Shown one piece after another: positions 1 to 9,200 of a stretch of DNA of 64,000 bases. Within the stretch, counting starts at the first letter, position 1; each line of letters opens with the position of its first letter. Source of the stretch: Clostridia bacterium (GTDB lineage Bacteria > Bacillota > Clostridia > Christensenellales > CAG-138); assembly GCA_017525875.1 (NCBI GenBank), contig JAFXSG010000025.1, positions 81,633-145,632 of the forward strand, in the 5' to 3' direction. Below the pieces are notes generated by a model that made no database searches, was not told where the DNA came from, and was given only the letters and a program-made list of their open reading frames with translations. The translations under genes were made by a program, and so were the position numbers.

Positions 1-288
1 TCGACCTACGACAGCATCTACCGCGCGAAAGCGGTGTTCAACGCCCAAAGGATCATCATCGTGACGCACCGCTTCCACCTTTACCGTGCGCTCTACATAG
101 CCGAAAAGCTCGGTATCGAGGCGTACGGCGTGGCGGCGGAGGACTGGTACGCCGGGAGCACGCGCCGAGAACTGCGGGAGATCCTCGCGCGGGATAAGGA
201 CTTTGTGAAGTGCATCTTCAAGCCGGAGCCGACCTATCTCGGCGACGTGATCGACATACACGGCAGCGGAGACAGCACGAACGACTGA
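1..288 (+). CDS. SanA/YdcF-type (DUF218) protein, 3' end only
   Basis: Only the last 95 codons lie in the window; the frame is open from base 1 to the TGA at 286-288. The segment IIIVTHRFHLYRALYIA resembles the C-terminal core of the DUF218 family (SanA, YdcF, vancomycin high-temperature exclusion protein), where a conserved Thr/Ser-x-x-x-His-x-x-Arg stretch follows a buried beta strand. Members are envelope-linked and their chemistry is unsettled. The N-terminal part, including any membrane anchor, is outside the window. The following gene has its own promoter-like sequence, so the two are probably not one operon. Confidence 0.6.
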   Translation, partial: STYDSIYRAKAVFNAQRIIIVTHRFHLYRALYIAEKLGIEAYGVAAEDWYAGSTRRELREILARDKDFVKCIFKPEPTYLGDVIDIHGSGDSTND

Positions 289-351
289 TCCCTTTATAAA
301 AAAGCCAATGAAACATAGCATCGCACGCTTTCCGTGATGCCAGAAATATGC

Positions 352-357
352 TATAAT
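352..357 (+). promoter_or_regulatory. -10 element ahead of pepF
   Basis: A TATAAT lies 47 bases before the pepF start codon. The hexamer 17 bases upstream (TTTCCG) is a poor -35 match, so this is only a likely promoter. Confidence 0.45.
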
Positions 358-404
358 ATAACTTGATAAACAACAGCACCTTTGCGTGCTGACAGGAGGA
401 AAAA

Positions 405-2207
405 ATGGCAAAACCGAAACAGATCCCCAAGAGGAACGAAGTCAAAAAGGAATACACCTGGGCGCTCGAAGATATCTTCGCGACCGACGAGCTTTGGAAT
501 GAAGCACTCGAAGAACTGCGCGGCGTTCCCGAAAAGATCTCAAAATTCGTCGGCAGGCTCGGCGAGAGCGCCGAAACGCTCTATGAGTATCTCCGTTATT
601 CGGACGAGGTCGAGGTCAAGCTGGTCCGCGCTGCGGAGTACTGCATGCGCCGCGCCGATGAGGACACAGGCAACAGCTATTATCAGGGAATGAAGGGCCG
701 TTTCATGGGCGTCTACGTTGCTGTCTCAAGCGCGGCAAGCTTTGACACGCCCGAGCTGCTCGCGATCCCGGACGAGGTACTTGAAGGCTTCTATGATGCA
801 AAGCCGGAGCTCAAGCTCTACCGCCGCAAGCTCGACAAGCTTCGCAGCCAGAAGGATCACGTGCTGTCCGACGCGGAGGAAAAACTGCTCGCCTCCGTCG
901 GCGAAGTGGCCGATTCCGCCTCCGAGATCGCAGGCACCTTCCGCAACGCCGATCTTAAGTTCCCCTCCGTCCACGACGCCGCGGGCAACGAGCTCCAGGT
1001 CACCCAGGGCTCCTACGTGCCCCTTCTTGAAAACCCCGAAAGGGAAGTCCGCCGCCAGGCGTTCGAATCCCTGCACGGCACATTCGACAGCTACAAGAAC
1101 ACCTCCGCCGCTTTCCTGAACGCGCAGATGAAGCAGCTCACCTTCTTCTCAAGGGCAAGGAAATACGGCAGCAACCTCGAAGCGGCGCTCTCGCGCACCG
1201 AAGTCCCGGAATCCGTCTATCATAATCTGATCGACACCGTAAACGCCAACCTCAAGTACCTGCATCGCTACGTCGCCCTGCGCAAAAAGCTGATGGGGCT
1301 CGACGAAATGCACATGTACGACCTCTATATGCCGATCATCGCGGACGCCGATACCGAGATCCCGTACGAGAAGGCGAAGGAGATCATCGTCGAAGCGCTC
1401 GCGCCTCTCGGCGAGGAATACCTCACCGTGCTTAAGTCCGGCTTTGAGAACCGCTGGATCGACGTGTACGAGAACGAGGGCAAACGCAGCGGCGCCTATT
1501 CCGCCGGCGGCGACCCGCACCCCTACGTGCTGCTCAACCAGAAGGACACGCTCGACAGCATGTTCACGATCGCTCACGAGATGGGCCACTCCATGCACAC
1601 CTATTACTCCATCAAGAATCAGCCCGTCGCCTACCGCGATTACGTCATCTTCGTTGCGGAGGTCGCCTCCACCTGCAACGAGGTGCTGCTGATGAGGCAT
1701 CTGCTCGGCAAAACGACCGATAAGAAGGAAAAGGCATACCTTCTCAACCACTTCCTCGAGCAGTTCCGCGGGACCGTTTATCGCCAGACCATGTTCGCGG
1801 AGTTTGAGCTTTGGATGAACGAAAAGGTCGAGGCGGGGGAAACGCTGACAGCCGACGTGATGAACGAAGCTTATTACGCGCTCAACAAGAAGTACTTCGG
1901 CGACGACCTCGTTGTCGACAAGCTGATCTCCGTGGAGTGGGCGCGCATCCCGCATTTCTTCTACAACTACTACGTGTTCCAGTACGCGACCGGCTTCTCC
2001 GCCGCCGTCGCCATCGCGAACCGCATCCTTACTGAAGGCAAGCCCGCCGTGGATGATTACCTCCGCTTCCTCAGCGGCGGCTCGAGCACCGACCCGATCT
2101 CCCTGCTCAAGATCGCGGGCGTCGATATGGCGTCCCCGAAGCCCATCGAGGACGCGCTCAGGCTCTTCAACGAGCTGCTCGACGAGATGGAAGAGCTTAC
2201 AAAATAA
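405..2207 (+). CDS. pepF: Oligoendopeptidase F (peptidase family M3B)
   Basis: A 600-residue zinc metallopeptidase of the cytoplasm that cuts short peptides during peptide recycling and catabolism. The zinc site HEMGHSMHTYY is at residues 391-401: the two histidines of HExxH bind zinc and Glu392 is the catalytic base. A downstream acidic helix (FVAEVASTCNE) supplies the third ligand, as in the family. Length matches bacterial PepF (about 600). An AGGAGG six bases before the ATG supports this start. The gene stands alone and ends just before a hairpin shared with the convergent gene. Confidence 0.95.
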   Translation: MAKPKQIPKRNEVKKEYTWALEDIFATDELWNEALEELRGVPEKISKFVGRLGESAETLYEYLRYSDEVEVKLVRAAEYCMRRADEDTGNSYYQGMKGRFMGVYVAVSSAASFDTPELLAIPDEVLEGFYDAKPELKLYRRKLDKLRSQKDHVLSDAEEKLLASVGEVADSASEIAGTFRNADLKFPSVHDAAGNELQVTQGSYVPLLENPEREVRRQAFESLHGTFDSYKNTSAAFLNAQMKQLTFFSRARKYGSNLEAALSRTEVPESVYHNLIDTVNANLKYLHRYVALRKKLMGLDEMHMYDLYMPIIADADTEIPYEKAKEIIVEALAPLGEEYLTVLKSGFENRWIDVYENEGKRSGAYSAGGDPHPYVLLNQKDTLDSMFTIAHEMGHSMHTYYSIKNQPVAYRDYVIFVAEVASTCNEVLLMRHLLGKTTDKKEKAYLLNHFLEQFRGTVYRQTMFAEFELWMNEKVEAGETLTADVMNEAYYALNKKYFGDDLVVDKLISVEWARIPHFFYNYYVFQYATGFSAAVAIANRILTEGKPAVDDYLRFLSGGSSTDPISLLKIAGVDMASPKPIEDALRLFNELLDEMEELTK

Positions 2208-2241
2208 CCAATCCGATCCGAAACAAAACCCATAAAGTGCA

Positions 2242-2270
2242 CAAGCCGGGAAGTCCATCCTCCCGGCTTG
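2242..2270. terminator. Shared terminator hairpin, pepF / convergent regulator
   Basis: A perfect 10-bp stem (CAAGCCGGGA with TCCCGGCTTG, 9-nt loop) sits between two convergent genes. T-rich sequence follows on the plus side, so it fits a terminator for pepF and possibly for both genes. Confidence 0.7.
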
Positions 2271-2287
2271 CTTTCGTTTCACCTTGC

Positions 2288-3451
2288 TTATTCCTCGTCA
2301 TCCTCCGGCTTCCAACCATTCAAAAGATAATCGCGCAGTGAGTTTAGTTTATCATAGACGTTGCGTTTGTTCATTGTGTAAAGCATACGGTATTCAGAAG
2401 ACCTGAGTTCTATCATTCCGATACCCATAAGCTTTTCAAGGTGATAGTACATTGCGCTTCGCGTGGTCTTGTATTTTTCAGCAAGCTCCTGACCATAGGC
2501 CTCCCTGTCGCACATATCGTGCAGTATATTGAAGCGCATGGGATCTGAAATCTTTTTCAAAAGGTCGAGATGTGTTTCAGCTTTACCGAAATCTTCGTCC
2601 GCTCTCGTCACCACTGCCATATAGACCCCGCCGACTATGAGCACCCTTGACTCGTTCGAACCGTTTTTTGAGTCGGAAGAAGCTGCACCTTCGTCATACG
2701 GCGAGGAGTAAAAGTTGAATTCATCAAATGAGAACAGACTGAGCCTGACGACCGCATCCTTGATCCATTCATCAGGAAGCTTGACCTTCAATATTGAATG
2801 GATTATCTTTTCATTATCTCCGAAAGAGCTTAATTCGTGCGCTGTATTTATAAGGTATGGCTCAAGTCCACGGCTTCTGAGCTCAATTTCCTTTGCAACA
2901 TTTGTCACGAGCGGACGAAGCCTTTCAAGATGCGGAAACGGATTTGTGGCGGCGTCCACAAGCGCCCATTTATCCTTATAATCTGTAAGCAGTTCATCGG
3001 CTGCGGCAACAAAGCCCGATATACCACTTTCAGTTTCAGAGGGATCAGAGAAAAAATACGCGATTGAGGTCATGAAGAAAAACCTGATGAGTCGCTCCTT
3101 TGGCCATGATTTGTACATAGCGATCATTTCGTCGAAACCGAAGGGCTCGTCCATCTCGCCGGAAAGTGCAAGCAGCATCCCTCCGATAGTGATCGGGAAA
3201 TCTGCAACAGTGCTGTGCTTGGTTTTCAGCGGAGTAAAATACTGCCGAATAAGGTGATCCGTTTCAAACCTCGCATCAAGCTCGTTTTGCAGCTTTACTA
3301 TTCTATCGTAGAATGCAAAATCAGAATTATTCATCCTTGATGATACTGTTTTCAACTTTGCGATTCTATCGGATGTCCTTATGTCAGACAGACGCTCCAT
3401 AAGATATATCCTTGCTTCATGCAGTGGGACAATTCTGTGATCGATATCCAT
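2288..3451 (-). CDS. ArsR-like winged-helix transcriptional regulator with long N-terminal domain
   Basis: A 387-residue protein whose last ~100 residues hold a winged helix: DPMRFNILHDMC, then AEKYKTTRSAMYYHLEKLMGIGMIELR, i.e. the ArsR/GntR-like pattern of recognition helix plus wing. About 280 helical residues of no recognised family precede it and may sense a ligand or mediate oligomerisation. I place the start at the ATG at 3451, which has AGAGGA upstream; a TTG at 3514 is in frame but lacks a binding site. It is divergent from the LRR-dockerin gene and their control regions nearly touch, so it may regulate that gene (inference). Confidence 0.65.
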   Translation of the reverse strand: MDIDHRIVPLHEARIYLMERLSDIRTSDRIAKLKTVSSRMNNSDFAFYDRIVKLQNELDARFETDHLIRQYFTPLKTKHSTVADFPITIGGMLLALSGEMDEPFGFDEMIAMYKSWPKERLIRFFFMTSIAYFFSDPSETESGISGFVAAADELLTDYKDKWALVDAATNPFPHLERLRPLVTNVAKEIELRSRGLEPYLINTAHELSSFGDNEKIIHSILKVKLPDEWIKDAVVRLSLFSFDEFNFYSSPYDEGAASSDSKNGSNESRVLIVGGVYMAVVTRADEDFGKAETHLDLLKKISDPMRFNILHDMCDREAYGQELAEKYKTTRSAMYYHLEKLMGIGMIELRSSEYRMLYTMNKRNVYDKLNSLRDYLLNGWKPEDDEE

Positions 3452-3526
3452 TAAATGACCGTCCTCTCTGAATATTATCCCATTTATTGTAACATGAAAA
3501 TTTTCACAAATCAAGCTAAATGGCTA

Positions 3527-3555
3527 TTGACAATCAAATATACATTGCTTATAAT
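3527..3555 (+). promoter_or_regulatory. Promoter of the LRR-dockerin gene
   Basis: TTGACA (3527-3532), a 17-bp spacer and TATAAT (3550-3555): a consensus sigma-A promoter 58 bases before the start codon and 76 bases from the divergent regulator's start. Confidence 0.8.
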
Positions 3556-3612
3556 AAATGCATAACAGCCGTTAATCATAATACTTGATCAATGGCAATA
3601 AGGAGGTAACTA

Positions 3613-5046
3613 ATGAAAAACCGTATCTTTGCCGTTTTGACGGCGCTTCTGCTTTTACTTGCAGTGACCTCACCATATTCGCTGACCCAGATGCGTTTAA
3701 TGGCAGAGGCTGCAAGCGAATGGACCGTACCCGAAGGCTACAACGAGCACGATTACAACGCAATTGCTTCCTTCCTTGAGCAGACCGATGGAGACGGGGT
3801 AAAAAACGGTTATAAGCTCAACTCTGATTACGATGTCAATGATCCGAACACTTGGATAGGTACCGGAGATAATCGTATTATCACATGGACAGAGCATGAT
3901 GGCCTTCATTTCTTGGAATCGGTTTACCTTGACAATCTATGCCTGTGTGGAGAACTGGATCTGAGTAATTGTCAATGGATTGAAGCTGTGTCGTTTGAGA
4001 AAGATGATGTAGTTTCAGCAAACTTGTCGAATTGCCGTAACCTGTGGTATGTGGCTGCTGACTACAACTATGCCCTCGCAGATCTTAACATTTCTGATTG
4101 CCCTGCAATGCAAAGAGTTTTCTGTGATGGAACCTTAGTATCCGAATTGGATCTCAGCAACAAGCCGCTTCTGTATAGCATTGGATGCAGTGATACACAG
4201 ATTACTGAGCTGGATGTTTCAGGAGCGCCTCAACTTTGTTTTTTGAACTGTGCGTTCAGCAATATCAGCTCCCTTGATTTATCTAACTGCAATTTGCTAT
4301 ACAGCGTGACGTGCGGCGCATGCGGATTGGAGGAACTGATCTTGCCTGCTGAGTTGGAAACACCGCTCATCGTAAACTGTACTTTGAATGAACTGACCGA
4401 GCTTGATCTGTCGCACTGTTTAGCGCTCTGCGGTCTGTATTGCTCGGATAATCACCTCACATCGCTTGATGTAACTCATTGTCCTAATCTTAAGTATCTT
4501 GATTGCAGTGTTAACGAGCTCACCGAGATCGACGTCTCTCACTGTCCTTTGCTCCGTCAGTTTTATTGTACCCAGAACAGGATAACGCAGTTCTTCCTTA
4601 TGAACAATCCGGAGCTTGCTCTTGATTTCGTAATGGTTGAGGGCATGGAAGGAAGCGGCACCGTTTCGTATGGTTATTCGAATAATGATGGTGAAATTGT
4701 CGCACGCGTTTTTGCCGTACCTGACGAAGGAAGCGTTTTTGTTGGATGGGTCAACATCGCTGGGCAGATCGTTTCAACAGATTGGGATTATGATTTTACG
4801 AGCATTATAGGTATTGAGCCGGGTCTTATAGCTCGCTTTGCCTTAAAGACAGTGGAACCCGGTGACGTCGATGAAGACGGAACAGTCTCCGTTGCCGACG
4901 CTCTGCTTGTGCTCCGCTCCGCAATGGGCATCCTCGAGCTTGCGCCGGACCAGATCTCATTGGGCGATATGAACGGCGACGGCTCCATAAGCGTTGACGA
5001 CGCGCTTGTTATACTGAGGCTGGCAATGGGTCTGATCGAGCTCTGA
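3613..5046 (+). CDS. Secreted leucine-rich-repeat protein with C-terminal dockerin-like pair
   Basis: A 477-residue exported protein. Residues 1-35 form a signal peptide (basic start, LLLLLAV core). Residues ~90-330 carry about nine LRRs built on LDLSNC / LDVTHCPNL-type units, with a cysteine near the same place in most repeats. A short beta domain (GSVFVGWVNI) follows. The C-terminus has two calcium-loop repeats, GDVDEDGTVSVADALLVLR and GDMNGDGSISVDDALVILR, the tandem layout of a type I dockerin. Known dockerins bind cohesins on scaffolds or the cell surface; no cohesin is seen here. The start follows AAGGAGGT. It is transcribed alone and ends in a strong terminator. Confidence 0.85.
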   Translation: MKNRIFAVLTALLLLLAVTSPYSLTQMRLMAEAASEWTVPEGYNEHDYNAIASFLEQTDGDGVKNGYKLNSDYDVNDPNTWIGTGDNRIITWTEHDGLHFLESVYLDNLCLCGELDLSNCQWIEAVSFEKDDVVSANLSNCRNLWYVAADYNYALADLNISDCPAMQRVFCDGTLVSELDLSNKPLLYSIGCSDTQITELDVSGAPQLCFLNCAFSNISSLDLSNCNLLYSVTCGACGLEELILPAELETPLIVNCTLNELTELDLSHCLALCGLYCSDNHLTSLDVTHCPNLKYLDCSVNELTEIDVSHCPLLRQFYCTQNRITQFFLMNNPELALDFVMVEGMEGSGTVSYGYSNNDGEIVARVFAVPDEGSVFVGWVNIAGQIVSTDWDYDFTSIIGIEPGLIARFALKTVEPGDVDEDGTVSVADALLVLRSAMGILELAPDQISLGDMNGDGSISVDDALVILRLAMGLIEL

Positions 5047-5080
5047 CGGATCCAAGGAACTTCATTATCCTTTCGGCAGG

Positions 5081-5105
5081 GGAGGCGTTTCACAACGCCT
5101 CTTTT
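5081..5105 (+). terminator. Intrinsic terminator after the LRR-dockerin gene
   Basis: Stem GGAGGCGTT / AACGCCTC with a 4-nt loop, followed by TTTTG, 35 bases after the stop codon. Confidence 0.75.
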
Positions 5106-5120
5106 GCCATATCGGAAAGG

Positions 5121-5149
5121 TTTACAATATTCTTGCTTAATGGTATAAT
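5121..5149 (+). promoter_or_regulatory. Promoter of tldD-pmbA
   Basis: TTTACA (5121-5126), 17-bp spacer, TATAAT (5144-5149), 34 bases before the tldD start. Confidence 0.75.
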
Positions 5150-5182
5150 GTATATGTAAAACTATATTTGGAGGTGCTAAAC

Positions 5183-6574
5183 TTGATCAAAAGCAGCATC
5201 GTAACAGCCGTTTTGGACGAAGCGCTCCGCACGGGCGGAGATTTTTCGGAGCTGTATCTGCAGGATACGGAATCGAACACGCTTTCGATGATCGACGGCA
5301 AAGTGGAAAACGCGAACTACAACCGAAAGGTCGGCGCCGGCGTGCGCGTGCTTTCCGGCACGCGTTCGGCCTATGCCTACACCGCGGACACGAGCGACGA
5401 GGCGCTGATCGCTGCGGCAAGAGCTGCGGCGTCCGCCCTCAAAGGGACCAAGTCATCCGAAGCCAAGTCGATCTGCGTTGAGCGCGTCGGCAGGTCCTGC
5501 GCGCAGATCCCGTTCAGCGAGATCGACAACGCAAAGCGCATGCAGCTGCTTCGCACGGCTACTTCCGCCGCAAGGTCGCAGTCGGGCGAGATAACTCAGG
5601 TCGTGGCGAACTTTATGGACGTCACGCACCGTATTGCCGTCTACAACAGCGAAGGCGTACACGCGGAGGACGTCCGTCCCCGCACGAGGCTCTCTGTTCA
5701 GGCGGTTGCGATGGCGAACGGCGAAGCGCAGACCGGCGGCGTCTCTCCCGGATACGGCATGGGCTTCGAAGCTTACCGCGACCGCATAGACCCCTCCGCT
5801 GTCGGGCGTGAAGCGGCAAAGACGGCTGTCACAATGCTGCACGCACCCGAGTGCCCGGCAGGCGCCGTGCCCGTCGTGATAGACGGCGGCTTCGGAGGCG
5901 TCATCCTGCACGAGGCCTGCGTTCACGCCCTCGAGGCAACGAGCGTCGGCAGGGGCAACTCCGTTTTCTGCGGCAAGCTCGGCCAGCAGATCGCAAGCCC
6001 GATCGTCAACGCGGTGGACGACGGAACGCTCCCGGGAGAATGGGGCTCGATGCACTACGATGACGAGGGCAATCCGGCGCAGTGCAATCACCTGATCGAA
6101 AACGGCATCCTCAAGACCTATCTTGTGGATATCCTCGGCTCGCGCCTGATGGACCATCCCGTCACCGGCAGCGGCAGAAGGCAGAACTACACCTTCGCGC
6201 CGACCTCCCGAATGACCAACACCTTCTTCGCACCCGGTCAGGATGACGAAGAGGAGATGATCCGCACGATGGGCAGCGGCCTCTTCGCCGCGAAGATGGG
6301 CGGCGGCTCCGTCAACCCGCTCACCGGTGAATTTAACTTCGCCGTCAGCGAAGGCTATTGGGTCAAGGACGGCAAGATCCTCTGCCCGGTCCGCGGCGCA
6401 ACGCTGATCGGCAAAGGCGCGGACGTCCTTATGAAGATCGACCGCATCGGCAGGCGCATGTGGATGGCTCCCGGCATGTGCGGTTCCGTCTCAGGCAGCA
6501 TTCCCACCAACGTAGGCCAGCCCAGGATCCGCGTCAGCGAGATCACCGTCGGCGGCAAAGGAGGTGCTTTATAA
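5183..6574 (+). CDS. tldD: TldD-family metalloprotease
   Basis: A 463-residue member of the TldD/PmbA (U62) family. In the characterised TldD-TldE complex this partner is the zinc subunit that trims unfolded peptides and leader peptides of modified peptides. The metal motif HEACVHALE (HExxxH) is at about residue 243, and the C-terminal glycine-rich part (GSVSGSIPTNVGQPRIRV) is typical. The start is TTG at 5183: GGAGGT ends seven bases before it, whereas an in-frame TTG at 5168 lies upstream of that site. The stop overlaps the next start by one base (TAATG), so TldD and PmbA are translationally coupled. Confidence 0.92.
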   Translation: MIKSSIVTAVLDEALRTGGDFSELYLQDTESNTLSMIDGKVENANYNRKVGAGVRVLSGTRSAYAYTADTSDEALIAAARAAASALKGTKSSEAKSICVERVGRSCAQIPFSEIDNAKRMQLLRTATSAARSQSGEITQVVANFMDVTHRIAVYNSEGVHAEDVRPRTRLSVQAVAMANGEAQTGGVSPGYGMGFEAYRDRIDPSAVGREAAKTAVTMLHAPECPAGAVPVVIDGGFGGVILHEACVHALEATSVGRGNSVFCGKLGQQIASPIVNAVDDGTLPGEWGSMHYDDEGNPAQCNHLIENGILKTYLVDILGSRLMDHPVTGSGRRQNYTFAPTSRMTNTFFAPGQDDEEEMIRTMGSGLFAAKMGGGSVNPLTGEFNFAVSEGYWVKDGKILCPVRGATLIGKGADVLMKIDRIGRRMWMAPGMCGSVSGSIPTNVGQPRIRVSEITVGGKGGAL

Positions 6575-7905
6575 TGACTTTTGAACAGTTCAAGGACGAA
6601 TGCTTCCGCTTGGCGCTTGAAAACGGCTGTGAAGCGGCGGAGGTTTACTCCGTTTCAAACGACGGCTTTTCGGTCAACGTGCTCAATGCGGAGATAATTA
6701 AATATTCGGTGGAGCGCGACAACGGCTTCAACCTCCGCGTCATCTTCGGCGGCAAAAGCGGCTATGCTTATACCGAAGCGTTCGAGGATCCGGAGAGCCT
6801 CGTCGCTCACGCGATCGATAACGCAAAAGCGATCGAGAATACCGATGAGAACCCGATGCAGGACAGCTGCGAATACCCGGTGATCGAGCGTAAGCCCAAT
6901 CCCGTCGTCGATCTGACCGAGGATGAAAAGATCAATATCGCACTCAATCTGGAGCGCGACACCCTCGCTTTTGACGACCGCGTGAACAGGCTCGGCTACT
7001 GCGCCGTCTCCACCGGCGTCTCCGGAAAGCATATCTACAATACCAAGGGCCTGCATGCCGACGCCGAAGAAAAGTATTCCTACGCAGTCGTCGGCCCGAT
7101 CCTTCGTCAGGGAGAGGAAGAGCGCGAAGCCTACGCGTTCAAATTCGGTCCCGACGTGATGCAGTATGACGAGATCATTAAAGAAAGCGTAGACAACGCA
7201 CTGATGCAGTTCAACGCAAAACCCGTCGAGTCCGGCGAGTACCGCGTCCTGCTCAGGAACGACGTTGCGGGAGACCTGCTCCAGGCATTCTCCTCCATGT
7301 TCTTTGCGGACCGCGTGCAGAAAGGCCTTTCGCTCCTCGCAGGCAAGAAGGGGGAAAGAATAGCCTCGAGCGCCGTGACGATCCTCGACGACCCGTTCGA
7401 AAAGGACAATCCTCGCGAGTTCGACGACGAGGGCGTGCCTTCCGTGCTGACCGAAGTTGTCAAGGACGGCGTGCTTCAGGGCTATCTCTACAACCTCAAA
7501 ACGGCCCTTAAGGACGGCGTGCAGTCCACCTCCAACGCGGGCAGGGGAGGCGCCTCCGCGCCGGTGGACACAGCGCCAAGCAATTTCTACATCGTCAAAG
7601 GCGAAAAGAGCTATAACGAGCTCGTATCGGAGCTCGATTCCGGCCTCATCATCACGGAGCTCAGCGGCATGCACGCGGGTCTCAACCCCGTGAGCGGAGA
7701 TTTTTCGCTGATCGCGAAAGGTCTGCTCGTCGAGGGAGGGAACATCATCCGCTCGGTCGACCAGATCACCTGTGCCGGTAATTTCATCAGCATGATGACG
7801 AGCATACTTGCCGTTGGCTCAGATCTGCGCTTCGGCATCCCCGGCTTCGGCAGATTCGGTTCACCCAGCCTGCTGATCGAAAAGCTGGTAATAGCTGGCA
7901 AGTGA
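6574..7905 (+). CDS. pmbA: PmbA/TldE-family protein, partner of TldD
   Basis: A 443-residue TldE/PmbA homologue. The family member lacks the HExxxH zinc motif and acts as the non-catalytic half of a TldD-TldE heterodimer that degrades or matures peptides in the cytoplasm. The C-terminal ELSGMHAGLNPVSGDFSL segment is the family's conserved loop. The frame is open well upstream into tldD, but the ATG at 6574, with AAAGGAGGT nine bases before it, is the only well-supported start. It shares a terminator with the convergent pyrophosphorylase gene. Confidence 0.92.
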   Translation: MTFEQFKDECFRLALENGCEAAEVYSVSNDGFSVNVLNAEIIKYSVERDNGFNLRVIFGGKSGYAYTEAFEDPESLVAHAIDNAKAIENTDENPMQDSCEYPVIERKPNPVVDLTEDEKINIALNLERDTLAFDDRVNRLGYCAVSTGVSGKHIYNTKGLHADAEEKYSYAVVGPILRQGEEEREAYAFKFGPDVMQYDEIIKESVDNALMQFNAKPVESGEYRVLLRNDVAGDLLQAFSSMFFADRVQKGLSLLAGKKGERIASSAVTILDDPFEKDNPREFDDEGVPSVLTEVVKDGVLQGYLYNLKTALKDGVQSTSNAGRGGASAPVDTAPSNFYIVKGEKSYNELVSELDSGLIITELSGMHAGLNPVSGDFSLIAKGLLVEGGNIIRSVDQITCAGNFISMMTSILAVGSDLRFGIPGFGRFGSPSLLIEKLVIAGK

Positions 7906-7925
7906 TTTTCCATAGCTTTAATAAC

Positions 7926-7955
7926 AAAAAGGGCAGTCAAATGACTGCCCTTTCG
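7926..7955. terminator. Bidirectional terminator, pmbA / UDP-sugar pyrophosphorylase
   Basis: AAAAAGGGCAGTCA faces TGACTGCCCTTT, giving a stem with A/T tracts on both sides between two convergent stop codons. Confidence 0.85.
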
Positions 7956-7966
7956 TAATTGATCTA

Positions 7967-9187
7967 TCAGAGCTCCACGCCGTTCAGCCTGAGGAGCTCC
8001 CTCGCGCTTTCGACCGAATCGATACCGGTCGGGTTCTTGATAGGAGCGAACTCGCGCTTGCGCTCCACCTCGAAAACGAGGCAGCTGTCGAGCAGATGGA
8101 TCATGTCGAGGATCAGGGTCTCGTACTTATAACCGTTCGGCTTTTCGGGCTTGAAAAGATTACCGTCCGCGTCGAGGCAGGGGATCTTCTTCTCGACTAC
8201 GTGAAGAGGCATCTTCGCATCGACGATCGCGCTCAGCTCCGGAACGCGGAACAGATAGTTGAGGATGACGCCGAAGTTGTATGCGGGCTTGCCGTCTTCG
8301 GTCTTTGCATTCATCATCTCGTCGGTCAGCTCGTAGTATTCCACAACTGAGGGATGCCCGTCCTCAAGGCAGATAACGCCGACGCGCTCGTCGGGAGCGG
8401 CTTTTTTGATGACCTTCGCGCCAACGACGCAGTTCGCAAGCTTCGTCGCCCCGATAAAGACGGGATCGGCAATGCGCTGGAGCACGTTATCCACCGCAAA
8501 TACGTTCAGCCACTCGATGCCGCTTTTGCGGACGATGTCGAGCATACCGCCCTTAGCCATGGAGGAGTACCAGCCGCCGTTGCCGTTAGGCGAGGTGGAG
8601 AGGCGGAATTTGTCTTCAAGATAGACCTTGCCGTTATAATCCGCGGCGGGAGCCATCTCCTGGCGGAAGAAGTGGACGAAGCTGCCGTCATAGCCGAAAT
8701 AGTTCTTTTCATTGAGGAAGCTGACGGTCGCGTCGTGGTTCTTGTCGCTCGTCATTATGAACAGGTGGATGGGATTGCCGGCCTTATCGGTAACGTCCAT
8801 CAGATTGCGGAAAAGGCACTCGAAGATGTAGAGGTCACGGGTAACGCCGATATTGTAAACACCCTTCGGCCCGTCGGAGCCGAGGCGCGTGCCCATGCCG
8901 CCGGCGAGCAGCACGGCGCCGACCTTGCCCGCGCGGATCTCTTCAAGACCGGCCGCCTCATACTCATCGCGGCGCGCGTTGATCTCGTCGAGCTCGGTGC
9001 AGGGGATGGGGGTGATCACGCCGCGCACTTCGTCGGATTTTCCAACGCGTACGACGGAAAAATCGGTGTCGTCTATCTGCGCAAGGAGCGCCGCCTTTTG
9101 ATCTTCAGTGAGCTCGTCATAATAGCGGAGCAGGTGCTGCTGGCCGTATTTTTCGAGCTTAGCCTTCATGCATTCAAAACAAGCCAT
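7967..9187 (-). CDS. UDP-N-acetylhexosamine / UTP-sugar-1-phosphate uridylyltransferase (UDPGP family)
   Basis: A 406-residue nucleotidyltransferase of the eukaryote-like UDPGP fold, not the GalU or GlmU type. The nucleotide-binding signature AVLLAGGMGTRLG-SDGPKG is near residue 90, and the sugar-phosphate region WLNVFAVDNVLQRIADP follows. It should make UDP-GlcNAc, UDP-GalNAc or UDP-glucose from UTP and the sugar 1-phosphate for envelope polysaccharide; the exact sugar cannot be read. The ATG at 9187 has GGGAGGT upstream. It follows lpdA after 13 bases and probably shares its transcript. Confidence 0.82.
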   Translation of the reverse strand: MACFECMKAKLEKYGQQHLLRYYDELTEDQKAALLAQIDDTDFSVVRVGKSDEVRGVITPIPCTELDEINARRDEYEAAGLEEIRAGKVGAVLLAGGMGTRLGSDGPKGVYNIGVTRDLYIFECLFRNLMDVTDKAGNPIHLFIMTSDKNHDATVSFLNEKNYFGYDGSFVHFFRQEMAPAADYNGKVYLEDKFRLSTSPNGNGGWYSSMAKGGMLDIVRKSGIEWLNVFAVDNVLQRIADPVFIGATKLANCVVGAKVIKKAAPDERVGVICLEDGHPSVVEYYELTDEMMNAKTEDGKPAYNFGVILNYLFRVPELSAIVDAKMPLHVVEKKIPCLDADGNLFKPEKPNGYKYETLILDMIHLLDSCLVFEVERKREFAPIKNPTGIDSVESARELLRLNGVEL

Positions 9188-9200
9188 ATTGACCTCCCAA

